64,000 bases of DNA from Cytophagales bacterium (GTDB taxonomy: Bacteria > Bacteroidota > Bacteroidia > Cytophagales > Spirosomataceae): contig JAAFJE010000017.1 in assembly GCA_013298025.1 (NCBI GenBank), forward strand, positions 1-64,000, given 5' to 3'. Below are positions 26,431 to 35,856 of the stretch, one piece after another. A program made the translations under genes and the position numbers. The notes under the pieces were generated by a model. That model was not told where the DNA came from. It worked only from the letters and a program-made list of their open reading frames with translations, and made no database searches. Numbering within the stretch: position 1 is the stretch's first letter; each line of letters starts with the position of its first letter.

Positions 26431-27330
26431 CTATACATCACAAATCAAAATTCCTTCACGCAACGAAGCTATTTTGTCTTGGCGTGTAGGAATAAATTCT
26501 TGTCCTACAAATCCTTTATATCCTGTGTCGATAATTGCTTTCATAATCGCAGGATAATTGAGTTCTTGCGAGTCGTTGATTTCGTTACGCCCTGGCACGC
26601 CTCCTGTGTGGTAATGCGAAATATATTGGTGGTATTTACGGATGGTTGCAATTACGTCGCCCTCCATAATTTGCATGTGATAAATATCATACAACAACTT
26701 AAACTTCTCAGAACCAACCATTTCGCAAAGCTCTACGCCCCATTCGGTGCGGTCGCATTGGTAATCTTTGTGGTTTACTTTCGAGTTGAGCAATTCCATC
26801 GACAACGTTACATCGTATTTTTCGGCGGTTTTCATGATACGTTGCAAGGCTTTTTTACAATTCAAAAGTCCCTGAGCATCACTTAATCCATTGCGGTTTC
26901 CTGAAAAACAAATGATATTTTTGATACCCGCTTTTGCTGCTTCTGGAATAAGAAAATCATTGTAAAAATTTACCAATACGTCATGGTTTTTAGGGTTATT
27001 GAAAAAGTTACCCAACCCTGTATTTTCAGGCCATTTTCCCCAGCCAATACCTGCCGTGAGGTCGTATTTCTTCATGATTCCCCATTCTTCTGGGCCCGTC
27101 AATTCGATAGATTTCATGCCAATTTCTTTGGCCGATTTGCATAAATCTTCAAACGGAATCGACTCGTAGCACCAGCGACAAGCCGAGTGGTTGATTCTTC
27201 CTTTGAGTGCTGCACCCATTTGAGTATCGGCAGCCTCAATACGATTGTTGAGCGAAGTACTAAGCATGGCTGCGGTGGTGGCTAAAGCTGTTTTTTGTAA
27301 AACAGAACGACGAGAAATTGTATTTTCCAT
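26431..27330 (-). CDS. Exported TIM-barrel sugar isomerase (hydroxypyruvate-isomerase-like)
   Basis: AP-endonuclease-2/xylose-isomerase-like TIM barrel, 299 aa. The twin-Arg signal ISRRSVLQKTALATTAAM (Arg at 6-7) suggests Tat export. Barrel motifs with likely metal ligands: SMELLNSKVNH, YDIYHMQIMEGD, SHYHTGGVPGR and FVGQEFIPT. It is closest in feel to hydroxypyruvate isomerase and related sugar epimerases that Bacteroidota often export; the real substrate is unknown. It is convergent with the dikinase-like gene, and its stop lies 8 bp from copy A of the interspersed element. Confidence 0.85.
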   Translation of the reverse strand: MENTISRRSVLQKTALATTAAMLSTSLNNRIEAADTQMGAALKGRINHSACRWCYESIPFEDLCKSAKEIGMKSIELTGPEEWGIMKKYDLTAGIGWGKWPENTGLGNFFNNPKNHDVLVNFYNDFLIPEAAKAGIKNIICFSGNRNGLSDAQGLLNCKKALQRIMKTAEKYDVTLSMELLNSKVNHKDYQCDRTEWGVELCEMVGSEKFKLLYDIYHMQIMEGDVIATIRKYHQYISHYHTGGVPGRNEINDSQELNYPAIMKAIIDTGYKGFVGQEFIPTRQDKIASLREGILICDV

Positions 27331-27458
27331 GAATAATTTATAATATTTTTATTGTGACTGTTCTAAGGAGTGATAACGAAAAATCCTTAGAAATATACAA
27401 TATTTTTTTTATAAATTTATGTGTAACTATCCTTTCTCTCATTTCTGTTGCTTGATGC

Positions 27459-27818
27459 CTAACGCTTATACAAAGCCACCGTTTGCAAAGTATCGTAAGC
27501 AGCTTGTTGGTTGTACTCAAAAGTTAAGCTTTTGTAGTTGACCAAATCAACGATTGTCCCAATCATACACAAGCCACCCGTAAAGAAATAGAGCAGGCCC
27601 ATACCTATTTTATCAGTCAAAAAACGTTGGATTCCAGCAAAGCCAACAAAGCCTAATATCGTGGTAATCAGAATCAAAAGACTATCTCTGCGTTTGTTTT
27701 GGTAAATCATCAAAAAGCTTTTGAGTTCATCTTCGGTAAGCTCTTTGGTGATATGTTGGATAAATGCACTCTCTTGTGCATCGAAGTTAGCGGTCATGTA
27801 AGCGAAGTTGGTGTTCAT
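27459..27818 (-). CDS. TM2-domain membrane protein
   Basis: Small membrane protein, 119 aa. An N-terminal soluble part (about 45 residues, FIQHITKELTEDELKSF) precedes two membrane helices, LLILITTILGFVGFAGIQRFL and GLLYFFTGGLCMIGTIVDLV. The turn region G-x-x-x-F-L-x-D-K-x-x-x-G is typical of TM2 domains. Function unknown. It lies 27 bp after the DUF2752 gene on the same strand, probably co-transcribed. Confidence 0.85.
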   Translation of the reverse strand: MNTNFAYMTANFDAQESAFIQHITKELTEDELKSFLMIYQNKRRDSLLILITTILGFVGFAGIQRFLTDKIGMGLLYFFTGGLCMIGTIVDLVNYKSLTFEYNQQAAYDTLQTVALYKR

Positions 27819-27845
27819 GGCTGTAAGTATTAGGTTAAAGTATGA

Positions 27846-28139
27846 TTACGATTTTGAGCAAACGTTTGAGCAAAAAAGGTTTTTGGCCAACTCATAAATG
27901 CGTTTGGCTATGACAAACAAGGCAAAAACACCCAAGGGATGATACGCCCAAGCTTGTTGCCAATCGCCATGCAAGGCACTAGCGATAGAGCGACCAATGC
28001 CGCAACCCAGACAGTGCGTCCAACCCAGTAATGCCCAAGGGCATAAGGTATAGTGTTGGGCGGTGTGGTTGCTCAAGCCTAGGGCTATTAGGCCACCCAC
28101 CCAAAACCATAACTCTATGTGTGTGTGCCGTTTGTTCAT
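27846..28139 (-). CDS. DUF2752 membrane protein
   Basis: Small protein of 97 aa with two to three membrane helices. The family signature CPWALLGWTHCLGCGIGRS is visible, as C-P-x-n-C-x-G-C-G-x-x-R, with the Cys cluster on one membrane face. Function unknown. DUF2752 genes often sit next to TM2-domain genes, as here (27 bp apart). Confidence 0.88.
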   Translation of the reverse strand: MNKRHTHIELWFWVGGLIALGLSNHTAQHYTLCPWALLGWTHCLGCGIGRSIASALHGDWQQAWAYHPLGVFALFVIAKRIYELAKNLFCSNVCSKS

Positions 28140-28231
28140 GGATTAAAGATGAGAGAATCTTTCGGTTTTAGAAACGGTTTCTACAGCAAAGAAGCTTTGA
28201 GCCATGAGAATGGTTATAAAACAGGATGGGA

Positions 28232-29320
28232 CTAAGGCAGGGTTGGGATTCTCAGTGCAGGATAGGCCAAGGCTACGCCTTCTTGCTCTAATAATGCCAA
28301 AATTTGGTAGTTAATTTCTTCTTTGGTCTGGTTTTGTTTGATTACATCATTCCCTGCTACATGGAAAGACACCAGTACATCCATCGACGTTTCGCCAATG
28401 GTATCGAAGCGAGTTTTGCCTGTATCGGGTTGGTAAATATTGGGGTGATTCACCACAATTTGTTGGATACCCTCTACCACGGTTTTTACTTTGTACAAAG
28501 GCGTATCAAGCTGTAATTTCAATACAAACCTTACTCGTCGGTAATTACGCTGGCTTAGGTTTTCGAGTGCTTGGTTTGTAAGCATTCGGTTCGGAATGGT
28601 CACTAGGCTGCCATCGCCAGTACGGATGCGGGTGCTTCTAAAACCTATCGACTCTACATCGCCTGTTACTTTGTCGAGCATAATGGTATCGCCAACCAAA
28701 AAGGGCAAGTCCACAAAGATGGTCAAGGAAGCAAACAAATTTTCGAGGGTTTCACGAGCCGCCAAAGCAATAGCCAAACCGCCTATACCTAAACCTGTAA
28801 TGAGTGCGATGACATCTATCTTAAATACAATGCCCAGCATAGAAAAAAACGAAAGCAAGACCAAGGCAACAATGACCAAATCTTTGGTAAAAGGCACAAA
28901 TTGGTCGTCGAGACGGCTGTCGGTAAGGGCGGCTTTTTCCTGAAAAACAATTCCTAAAAACTTGGTAATACGAATCAAAATCCATGTAAACGATACTATC
29001 AGTGCCATTTGGAAGCCTTTCCATACAACCATACGTATCCCAAACTCATGAATAGGCGTTAAGTGCCAAGCATCAGGTACTTTGATGTGCATAAATGCCA
29101 AGAAAATAGCCATTAAAATGATAAATACTTCTAAAGGCTTGCGAAGCAGGTCGATGCAGGTGTAAATAGGTACACGGTCGTGGCGAATAAAACGATACAA
29201 AACTTTACTTAATACGATAGAAAAATAACGTTTGATTAATATCCCAAAAACCAATGTACCAATACACCACAACAAATCGAGCAGGGTATTTTCGAGAATT
29301 TCTAAAGAAAAAAGTTTCAT
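28232..29320 (-). CDS. Small-conductance mechanosensitive channel (MscS family)
   Basis: Inner-membrane channel that opens under membrane tension to release solutes. It is 362 aa. Four membrane helices lie in residues 10-175. The pore helix and gate are in ALITGLGIGGLAIALAARETLENLFASL (about residues 173-200), then the cytoplasmic beta domain with VGDTIMLDKVTGDVESIGFRSTRIRTGDGSLVTIPN. Divergent from coaX, with a likely promoter at 29351-29384. Confidence 0.94.
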   Translation of the reverse strand: MKLFSLEILENTLLDLLWCIGTLVFGILIKRYFSIVLSKVLYRFIRHDRVPIYTCIDLLRKPLEVFIILMAIFLAFMHIKVPDAWHLTPIHEFGIRMVVWKGFQMALIVSFTWILIRITKFLGIVFQEKAALTDSRLDDQFVPFTKDLVIVALVLLSFFSMLGIVFKIDVIALITGLGIGGLAIALAARETLENLFASLTIFVDLPFLVGDTIMLDKVTGDVESIGFRSTRIRTGDGSLVTIPNRMLTNQALENLSQRNYRRVRFVLKLQLDTPLYKVKTVVEGIQQIVVNHPNIYQPDTGKTRFDTIGETSMDVLVSFHVAGNDVIKQNQTKEEINYQILALLEQEGVALAYPALRIPTLP

Positions 29321-29350
29321 CGTTTGATAAAGTTTAAGTCGGAACTACCA

Positions 29351-29384
29351 CAAAAATAAGGCTCTTCGCTTGAAAATAGTTCAA
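29351..29384 (-). promoter_or_regulatory. Promoter of the mscS gene
   Basis: The minus strand has TTG (29384-29382), 23 nt, then TATTTTTG (29358-29351). The start near 29347 gives a 5' UTR of about 27 nt. Confidence 0.5.
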
Positions 29385-29450
29385 TTTCGAGATAAATAAG
29401 TAAGGAACAAACGCACGACCCAAGATAGTATTTTATGCCTTTTCCTTCCG

Positions 29451-29458
29451 TACCTTTG
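29451..29458 (+). promoter_or_regulatory. -7 box of coaX
   Basis: TACCTTTG matches TAnnTTTG exactly; only a weak TTTT stands in the -33 area. The predicted start near 29462 lies downstream of the ATG at 29435, supporting the coaX start at 29489. Confidence 0.55.
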
Positions 29459-29488
29459 TGGAAACATTGCTTTAGCCAAACTGAATCC

Positions 29489-30208
29489 ATGAAAAATGTA
29501 GCAATAGATATAGGCAATACGTTTGCTAAAATAGGCATTTTTGAAAATGGCGTTTTTCAACAAATGATTCCTCAACTCTCTTACGAGCAAGTGGTCGTAC
29601 ACCTGAGCAGTATTCAACCGCAGTATGTTATTGTGTCGTCGGTGCGGCAAGTCGAAGCAGGGTGGTTAGAGGCATTACAAAACATCGCAACAAAGGTACT
29701 CGTTTTGCACAATGCGATGCCCCTGCCACTCGAAAAACGCTACGATACTCCCGAAACCTTGGGCGTTGACCGAATCGCCGCCGCCGTTGGGGCAGGTGTA
29801 CTTTTTCCACAACAACATTGCATGGTGATAGACCTTGGCACCTGTATTACCTACGATTTGGTAGAAGCACCCGGGATTTTTCAAGGTGGCATTATCTCGC
29901 CTGGTATGCAAATGCGTTTCAAAGCTATGCACACTTTTACGGGTAAATTGCCGTTAGTAGAAGCAGAACCTTCGGTAGCTTTACTTGGCAAAAGCACCAA
30001 AACCGCCATGCAAAGCGGTGTAGTAAATGGACTTCTGGCCGAAATCCACGATTTTATAGACCAATACAGCAGGCTTTTAACAAAAATTAACGTCATTTTA
30101 TGCGGAGGAGATGCTACATTTTTTGCAAACCGCATAAAATACCCGAACTTTGTAATTCATGAGTTAGTGTTGGTAGGACTTAACCGAATATTAGAATATA
30201 ATGTTTAA
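29489..30208 (+). CDS. coaX: Type III pantothenate kinase (CoaX)
   Basis: First step of coenzyme A synthesis: ATP-dependent phosphorylation of pantothenate. It is 239 aa from the ATG at 29489. This puts the phosphate-binding AIDIGNTFAKIG at residues 4-15, as in the family, and agrees with the -7 box at 29451; the longer frame from 29435 adds an unlikely 18 residues. Other motifs: TLGVDRIAAAVGA and CMVIDLGTCITYDLV with the catalytic Asp, then GGIISPGMQMR. It overlaps the next gene by 8 bp, forming an operon with the outer-membrane protein gene and lptC. Confidence 0.95.
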   Translation: MKNVAIDIGNTFAKIGIFENGVFQQMIPQLSYEQVVVHLSSIQPQYVIVSSVRQVEAGWLEALQNIATKVLVLHNAMPLPLEKRYDTPETLGVDRIAAAVGAGVLFPQQHCMVIDLGTCITYDLVEAPGIFQGGIISPGMQMRFKAMHTFTGKLPLVEAEPSVALLGKSTKTAMQSGVVNGLLAEIHDFIDQYSRLLTKINVILCGGDATFFANRIKYPNFVIHELVLVGLNRILEYNV

Positions 30209-31541
30209 CCCCAAGAATTTAGTGTTTCATTCAAAAAATACATCGAACCTCGCTAAGGTAAAACTTCCGCATACGTATCAAGCCTTGTTGTGGGCTTTGT
30301 TGACGGTTCTAGCTTCTTCCTCTTTTTCGGTTGCACAGCAAAGCAATTCGCCTTATTCTTTCTTAGGCATCGGCGAAAGTATCACCGAAGGTACGGCCGT
30401 TAATAGCATGATGGGTGGCTTGGGCGTAACCAACGCCACGGGGTTATACATCAACAACATGAACCCTGCCTTGTTGGCTCGCAACCGCTTTACGATGTTT
30501 GAAATGGGCGTAAGTACAGAAGCTAAAGCTATGCAAAACAACGGGCAACGCTCTAGTACTTATCAAGGAACTATCGCTCCTATTTCCATTGCCTTACCAG
30601 TTTCGTCACGTTGGACAATGCTTTTGGGCTTGCGTCCTTCTACTCGTGTCGATTATGCCTCGTACATCGTAAACAAACTCGACCCTCTTGGTGTCGATAG
30701 CGTCACTTATAGCTACAATGGCAGCGGCGGCCTCAACAAAGCAGTAATAGGCAATGGCGTAAGGGTTTCTAAAAATATATATGTAGGGATTGAAACTGCA
30801 TTTACATTTGGGGTAATCAACCACGATATTACGAGCCAAAATTGGAGCGACAACCAACGTTATCAAGTAAAATTATCAGACCGTACCAATTATTCAGGTT
30901 TAAACTACAAATTAGGCTTTGTTTGGCGACCACAGTTGAGCAAAGAGTATTTTTTGAACGTCGGTGGAACAGCAGAGTTTGGTCAATCGCTCAATGCCAA
31001 TAATATCCGCCAGTTTTTAACCCTCACTTCTAGCGGTTTGTCAACAATCAATGCCGATACGCTTACGCAAATTAAAAATGCGAGCGTGACTCTTCCTGCT
31101 ACCTATCGCTTTGGCGTAAGTTTGGAAAAACCCGGACAATTGGTTGTCTCATTAGATTATTCGATGACTCAATGGACATCGTTTAAAAATATTTCAGGAA
31201 GTAATGAAGGCTTGAAGAACGCCTATACCGTAGCTGTTGGTGCTGAATATATTCCTAAATTCGATGCTATTTCGGGCTATTTCAACCATGTGGCTTATCG
31301 TGTGGGGGCATCGTTTACACAATCGCCTTATACCCTAACAGGTACTACAGGAGCAAAAGATTATAACTTCTCTGTAGGGGCTTCGTTTCCTTTACGAACC
31401 ATTTCTTACATGAACCTCGGTATTGTGCATGGCAAACGTGGTGTCTTGAGTACAAACGGTTTAGAAGAACAATATACCAAAATAGTATTGGGCTTCTCAT
31501 TGGGTGATTTCAACTGGTTCCGTAAACCAAAAATAGACTAA
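30201..31541 (+). CDS. Outer-membrane beta-barrel protein (function unknown)
   Basis: A 446-aa protein with an N-terminal export signal (LLWALLTVLASSSFSVAQQ, residues about 28-47), then SPYSFLGIGESITEGTAVNSMMGGLGVTN. Many alternating aromatic/polar beta strands run to the end (GFSLGDFNWFRKPKID), like PorV/FadL-type barrels. The n-region of about 27 residues is long, but there is no later Met. It overlaps coaX by 8 bp and precedes lptC, a gene order I recall from other Cytophagales. The role is not known; outer-membrane biogenesis is a context guess. Confidence 0.75.
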   Translation: MFNPKNLVFHSKNTSNLAKVKLPHTYQALLWALLTVLASSSFSVAQQSNSPYSFLGIGESITEGTAVNSMMGGLGVTNATGLYINNMNPALLARNRFTMFEMGVSTEAKAMQNNGQRSSTYQGTIAPISIALPVSSRWTMLLGLRPSTRVDYASYIVNKLDPLGVDSVTYSYNGSGGLNKAVIGNGVRVSKNIYVGIETAFTFGVINHDITSQNWSDNQRYQVKLSDRTNYSGLNYKLGFVWRPQLSKEYFLNVGGTAEFGQSLNANNIRQFLTLTSSGLSTINADTLTQIKNASVTLPATYRFGVSLEKPGQLVVSLDYSMTQWTSFKNISGSNEGLKNAYTVAVGAEYIPKFDAISGYFNHVAYRVGASFTQSPYTLTGTTGAKDYNFSVGASFPLRTISYMNLGIVHGKRGVLSTNGLEEQYTKIVLGFSLGDFNWFRKPKID

Positions 31542-31636
31542 GAGGGCATTGCTTTTATTGAATGTCAATTTTATAATACTGATAATCATTAAGATAGCAT
31601 TCAATACAAGTAATTATCTTTAAACTTTACTATTTT

Positions 31637-32194
31637 ATGCGTAACCTTTTTGTATATGCCAAACACCTGTTTGTTTGTTTGAGCACAGCGTTTTGTTTCT
31701 TTTTTCTATCGTGTAAACAAGAAGAGAAAGTAAACAAAAAAGAGTTTTACGAAGGCCCTCTTTCCGAATTGTATGGCATTAATATGACTTACAGCGACTC
31801 GGCAAGAACGGTTGTACGGATGTCAACAGAAGTACAATTGACCATGCCCAACGAAGATAAAATTTATCCGAAAGAAGTAAGGGTATTTTTCTTCGACCGA
31901 GAAGGCAATAATACCACCATTTTAAGGGGCGATTCGGCAAGGTTTATTCGTGCCAGAAACCTATATCATGTGATGGGAAGGGTCAATATCAACAACCAAG
32001 TAAAACACGAAACCCTCGATACCGACGAGTTATTTTGGAATCCAGATACTAAAAAAGTTTATACCGATGTGGCGGTTCATGTAAAAACTCCTGAACAAAT
32101 TTTACACGGTGTAGGCATGGATTCTAACCAAGACTTTACAGAATATACCCTCCGAAAGGTCAATGGCGTAGTAAGTGTGAAAACATTACCCTAA
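31637..32194 (+). CDS. lptC: LPS export protein LptC
   Basis: Bitopic or lipid-anchored periplasmic protein that hands LPS from the LptB2FG pump to LptA. It is 185 aa. The N-terminal segment LFVCLSTAFCFFFLSCKQEEK resembles a lipoprotein signal (Cys near residue 26). The OstA/LptC-like beta-jellyroll shows in SELYGINMTYSDSARTVVRM, GDSARFIRARNLYHVMGRVNINN and KVYTDVAVHVKTPEQILHGVGM. It lies 95 bp after the outer-membrane protein gene and ends at a strong terminator. Confidence 0.9.
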   Translation: MRNLFVYAKHLFVCLSTAFCFFFLSCKQEEKVNKKEFYEGPLSELYGINMTYSDSARTVVRMSTEVQLTMPNEDKIYPKEVRVFFFDREGNNTTILRGDSARFIRARNLYHVMGRVNINNQVKHETLDTDELFWNPDTKKVYTDVAVHVKTPEQILHGVGMDSNQDFTEYTLRKVNGVVSVKTLP

Positions 32195-32195
32195 T

Positions 32196-32231
32196 AAAAA
32201 ATCCCAAGAAGCGACCTTCTTGGGATTTTTT
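32196..32231. terminator. Bidirectional terminator between lptC and the cytochrome c gene
   Basis: Perfect 16-bp stem (32196-32211 with 32216-32231), core ATCCCAAGAAG/CTTCTTGGGAT, 4-nt loop, A-run and T-run on the two sides. It overlaps the last base or two of the opposing cytochrome gene. Confidence 0.9.
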
Positions 32232-32649
32232 ATTCACATTTCTCTAAAATTTTTTGCACCTCTTTTACGGGTGTTATTTTCTTTTCGTTGCCCCATTCGT
32301 TATAAATATAAGTGACAATCTCGGCGATGTCAATGGCTTGCAGTTGAGCATTGGCTGGCATTGGTTGACGATACGTTTTCCCATTGACTTGAATCGTATC
32401 ACTGATGCCATGTTTGATGCCACAAATAATGTAGTTTTTGTTGTTTGTCAAAAAATCAGATTTAGCAATAGGCGGATACAAGCCTGCTAATCCTTCTCCA
32501 TTTTCTTGGTGGCAATTGGCACAATGCGTTGTATAAAGGGCTTGTCCTTCAATATAATAATGCTTGAGCTTCAATTCATCTTGCGACTGGCAAGCAGCCA
32601 ACGCATACACCATACCCAACAGGTAAATACTTCTTTTTAAAGTTATCAT
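32230..32649 (-). CDS. Mono-haem cytochrome c lipoprotein
   Basis: A 139-aa class I cytochrome c. The lipoprotein signal is LLGMVYALAACQSQ (Cys near residue 20). The haem site CANCH lies in LYTTHCANCHQENGEGLAGLYPPIAKSD near residues 43-47, and the Met ligand is probably in PMPANAQLQAIDIAEIVTYI. Last gene of a leftward set with a Sco-like protein and a small lipoprotein, suggesting a link to copper-oxidase respiration. Confidence 0.9.
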   Translation of the reverse strand: MITLKRSIYLLGMVYALAACQSQDELKLKHYYIEGQALYTTHCANCHQENGEGLAGLYPPIAKSDFLTNNKNYIICGIKHGISDTIQVNGKTYRQPMPANAQLQAIDIAEIVTYIYNEWGNEKKITPVKEVQKILEKCE

Positions 32650-32672
32650 ATAGTAAAACGCACCAGCCTGCC

Positions 32673-33323
32673 TTATTTTTCTTGTAATAAAATATCAATA
32701 TCGGTCAACAATTTATCTACTTTGTCTGGCACAGTACCATCGTAAATACCTCTAATATGGCGATTTTTGTCAACCAAAATAAAAGCCCCGCTATGCACCA
32801 CGCCACCGGGCTGCGTAGGGTCATCTACCGCCGTTACCATATAGCTTTTTTGACCGATTTCAAAAATTTTCATTTTGTCGCCAGTGACCATTTGCCAGCT
32901 ATTGCCTGTTACGCCCAAATTCGTTCTAAATTCCTTCAATACGCTAGGCGTATCGTGGCGTGGGTCGATAGAATGTGACAAAATCATCACTTGCGGATTT
33001 GTCTTGTACTTTTCATACACACGCAACATCTGAGCCTTCATTTTCGGGCAAATCGTAGGGCAAGTCGTAAAGAAAAAATCGGCAATATAAATTTTACCTG
33101 CCACCTCTTTTTGCGTCACTGTCACCGAATCTTGGTTGGTAAAACTAAAATCTGGAATGCTATGGTAAAGCGTATCAGTTACGGGCTTACCATCGACCAT
33201 TGTTGTTTTAAAAGTTTTTTCGCCTAAATAAGGTAAAGTTTTCGGAGCATCGCTACAACTGCTCATAAACGATACCATTGCGAGCCCCCATACAAACGCC
33301 TTTACAATTGTATTTCTTTTCAT
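32673..33323 (-). CDS. Sco1/SenC copper chaperone lipoprotein
   Basis: Thioredoxin-fold protein for CuA-site assembly of cytochrome oxidase or thiol redox, 216 aa. The lipoprotein signal is AMVSFMSSCSDAPK (Cys near residue 23). The metal/thiol motif CPTICPKMKAQM (C-x3-C) is near residue 88, and the third ligand His is in GGVVHSGAFILVDK. It sits 23 bp before the cytochrome c gene and overlaps the preceding lipoprotein gene by 4 bp, so the three form an operon. Confidence 0.93.
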   Translation of the reverse strand: MKRNTIVKAFVWGLAMVSFMSSCSDAPKTLPYLGEKTFKTTMVDGKPVTDTLYHSIPDFSFTNQDSVTVTQKEVAGKIYIADFFFTTCPTICPKMKAQMLRVYEKYKTNPQVMILSHSIDPRHDTPSVLKEFRTNLGVTGNSWQMVTGDKMKIFEIGQKSYMVTAVDDPTQPGGVVHSGAFILVDKNRHIRGIYDGTVPDKVDKLLTDIDILLQEK

Positions 33324-33718
33324 TTCTCCAAAAATTGTTTCGCTTTAGTAATGCTCGTATTAGTCAATTCTTTTACCTCCGAAATGCGTTTTTTCTCACC
33401 TTCAAAGTATTTTATTACTTCATCCGAGCCTTTTTCTTTCACCGCTTCGGGATTGTATTCTTCCATCCAAACCGACATTTTTATATCAGCCGAATCTAAT
33501 GCAGAAATCAGTTCTTTTGCCTGAACAGAATCGGCAGACACCTTCGCTACGCTGTCTAACTCACTTTTCAGCGTCATGATTTCCTCCATTTTAGGCATCA
33601 CTTCATCATGAATTGCCATCACTTCGTCAATCAACTTTTTCTGTTTGTCTTCTTGTTGAGCTTTATCACACGAGAAAGTCAACGTTAACATCGCTATTGG
33701 TAGAAGTATTTTTTTCAT
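33320..33718 (-). CDS. Small lipoprotein, function unknown
   Basis: About 132 aa from the ATG at 33718 (MKKILLPIAML); the frame is open to 33757, but the shorter form gives a normal signal with lipobox LTFSCDK. The mature part is highly charged and helical (KKLIDEVMAIHDEVMPKMEEIMTLKSELD), probably coiled coil, like a Bacteroidota family often beside Sco and cytochrome genes. No enzyme motif is visible. It overlaps the sco gene by 4 bp. Confidence 0.75.
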   Translation of the reverse strand: MKKILLPIAMLTLTFSCDKAQQEDKQKKLIDEVMAIHDEVMPKMEEIMTLKSELDSVAKVSADSVQAKELISALDSADIKMSVWMEEYNPEAVKEKGSDEVIKYFEGEKKRISEVKELTNTSITKAKQFLEK

Positions 33719-33807
33719 ATAATTACGCATAATAATGGCTATTTCTTTGGAAATCAACAGCCTGTGTTTATAGTAAAGTACGCTTAACTCTATTTTTACA
33801 AATTAAC

Positions 33808-35469
33808 TTAGGCTTCGTGTTTTGCCAACATTTCACTGGCATTAGCCAAAATAGCCGCCGACGGGTTTTGCCCGCCTATCATTTGAGCGATTTCCCTAAT
33901 GCGTTCTTCTTTAGATAACTCTTTCATGCGTGAAACAGTTCGTTCGGAAGAATGGTCTTTGTAAACAAAATAATGTGCCGTGCCTTGTGCCGCTATTTGG
34001 TGCAAATGCGTAATGGCAATAATCTGGTGTCCTTTGCCCATTTCTCGCATCATATTACCCACTTTGATTGCCACCTCTCCCGAAATACCTGTATCTATTT
34101 CGTCGAAAACAATGGTTGGCAATGCCCTTTTATTGGCTAAAATGTATTTGATAGCCAACATCAAACGGCTAAATTCACCTCCCGATGCCACATTTCTGAG
34201 TGGTTGAGGTTTGATGCCTTTATTGGCCGAAAATAGTAAATTCACTACGTTGATACCCGTAGCCGACGGCTTTATCAATTCATGCTCAATTTTGAGCACA
34301 GCATTGGGCATACCAAGGTCGAGAAGCAAGGCTGTAATTTGACTTTCTATCAAAGGTAAAACCGCCAAGCGTGACTGCGAAAGTGTCGTGGCACTGATTT
34401 GGAGGGCTTTTTCGGTTTTTTCTACTTGTTGTTTGGCTAAAGCAATGGCTTCGTCGAGGTTAAGGACACGCCCAACTTTTGCCGCCAAATCGGCTTGAAT
34501 GGCAAGCAATTCTCTATCCGTTTTTACCTGATGTTTTTGTAATAAAGCATAGAGTAAATCTACTCTTTTCTGTAATGCTGTAATTTTCTCGTCGTCAATT
34601 TCTACTTGTTCTAGTTCGGTTTCAACCTCGTTGGTCAGGTCTTTGAGTTCGATAAAACACGATTGAAGACGCTCGGCTAATTGGGCAAAATTTGCTCCAA
34701 ATTTGCCAATGCTACTCATATTTGCCAGCGAAGTAGCCAGCAATGATAAAACGGACTGTTCGCCTTCGTTCAGATACGCTGCCGTTTGTGCTAGTTTGGT
34801 GCGTACTTCTTCGGCATTTTCTAGTTTATTTAATTCTACTTCAAGCGGTTCTAGCTCGTTGGGCTTGATTTTGGCTTTTTGTAATTCTTCTAAAAGAAAA
34901 GCATTGTAATCTAGCTCTTTTTGTCCGGCTTTGGCTTCTTGTAAAAGAGCTTCGTATTGTTTGGTAGCTTTTTGGTAAGCTCCAAAATCTTTTTTATAGG
35001 CTTCTTGCAAGGCATCGTTTTGGGCAAACGTATCAACGATTTGCAACTGGTACTCATTGGCAGCCAGCAATAAATTGTCGTGTTGCGAATGCACGTCCAT
35101 CAACTGCGAAGCGATTCGTCTGAGGGTTTCTAAATTGACAGGCGTATCGTTGATAAACGCACGAGTTTTACCTTGTGGCGAAATTTCACGTCGAATAATA
35201 CAATGAGCTTCGTAATCTAATTCTTCTTCCTCAAAGAGATTTTTGATAATAAAGCCCTCTATGTCGAACTCGCCTTCTATCACGCATTTTTCTTGCGGAT
35301 TATACAAGGCTTTGGTGTCGGCACGGTTGCCTAGGAGCAAACCGATAGCTCCGAGCATGATAGATTTACCCGCACCTGTTTCGCCCGTTACGATGTTCAG
35401 GGCTTTGGAAGGCGACAGTTCTAAATGCTCGATAAGAGCATAGTTCTTTATTTTGAGATGAGTAAGCAT
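33808..35469 (-). CDS. recN: DNA repair protein RecN
   Basis: SMC-like ATPase in double-strand-break repair, 553 aa. Walker A is NIVTGETGAGKSIMLGAIGLLLG near residues 28-50. A central coiled-coil arm spans about 150-370. The C-terminal ABC head has NVASGGEFSRLMLAIKYIL (signature) and TIVFDEIDTGISG (Walker B), then ITHLHQIAA. It is monocistronic and starts right after a gap without a clear promoter. Confidence 0.96.
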   Translation of the reverse strand: MLTHLKIKNYALIEHLELSPSKALNIVTGETGAGKSIMLGAIGLLLGNRADTKALYNPQEKCVIEGEFDIEGFIIKNLFEEEELDYEAHCIIRREISPQGKTRAFINDTPVNLETLRRIASQLMDVHSQHDNLLLAANEYQLQIVDTFAQNDALQEAYKKDFGAYQKATKQYEALLQEAKAGQKELDYNAFLLEELQKAKIKPNELEPLEVELNKLENAEEVRTKLAQTAAYLNEGEQSVLSLLATSLANMSSIGKFGANFAQLAERLQSCFIELKDLTNEVETELEQVEIDDEKITALQKRVDLLYALLQKHQVKTDRELLAIQADLAAKVGRVLNLDEAIALAKQQVEKTEKALQISATTLSQSRLAVLPLIESQITALLLDLGMPNAVLKIEHELIKPSATGINVVNLLFSANKGIKPQPLRNVASGGEFSRLMLAIKYILANKRALPTIVFDEIDTGISGEVAIKVGNMMREMGKGHQIIAITHLHQIAAQGTAHYFVYKDHSSERTVSRMKELSKEERIREIAQMIGGQNPSAAILANASEMLAKHEA

Positions 35470-35856
35470 TTGATAGATTTTACCCTAAAAATTAGCCAAC
35501 AATATACAATGAAAATCGATAATAAAAATCAATACTTTCTGCCATACTTCATAATGCTTGCTGTACTATTGGCAAGGCTATGTATCGTTATACGCCAGTA
35601 AACACGTGTAAGCTACGCACAAAAATACAATACTTCGTGCGAACGGCGTGTTATTTTTACGGTCAATTTTAGGAAAAGTCACAGTTTAGGTACAGTATTT
35701 TGTAGAAGTTTCAACCTGCTGGTTATCGTAGAAGCATAAAAAACAAAAAAGCCACTTCCAAATAAGCTGAAGTGGCTTTTCCATAAACCCTAAACCAAAC
35801 TAAATTTATCTATTTGATTATCTTGATGGAAAATGGTTTAACAGGCATTTTCCTAA
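35470..35856. other. Intergenic region between recN and the efflux adaptor gene
   Basis: It holds the adaptor operon terminator (35747-35780). A -7-like TATTTTTG lies on the minus strand at 35627-35620, without a good -33; it could serve recN. No gene or repeat is visible in 35480-35740. Confidence 0.5.
35747..35780 (-). terminator. Terminator after the TolC/adaptor operon
   Basis: Twelve-bp perfect stem (35747-35758 with 35769-35780), core GCCACTTC/GAAGTGGC, 10-nt loop, followed by T-rich sequence on the minus strand. Confidence 0.85.

Noticed and set aside
35620-35627. recN promoter
   Set aside because: The -7 box fits but no TTG is found 19-23 nt upstream, so it was not listed as a separate promoter.
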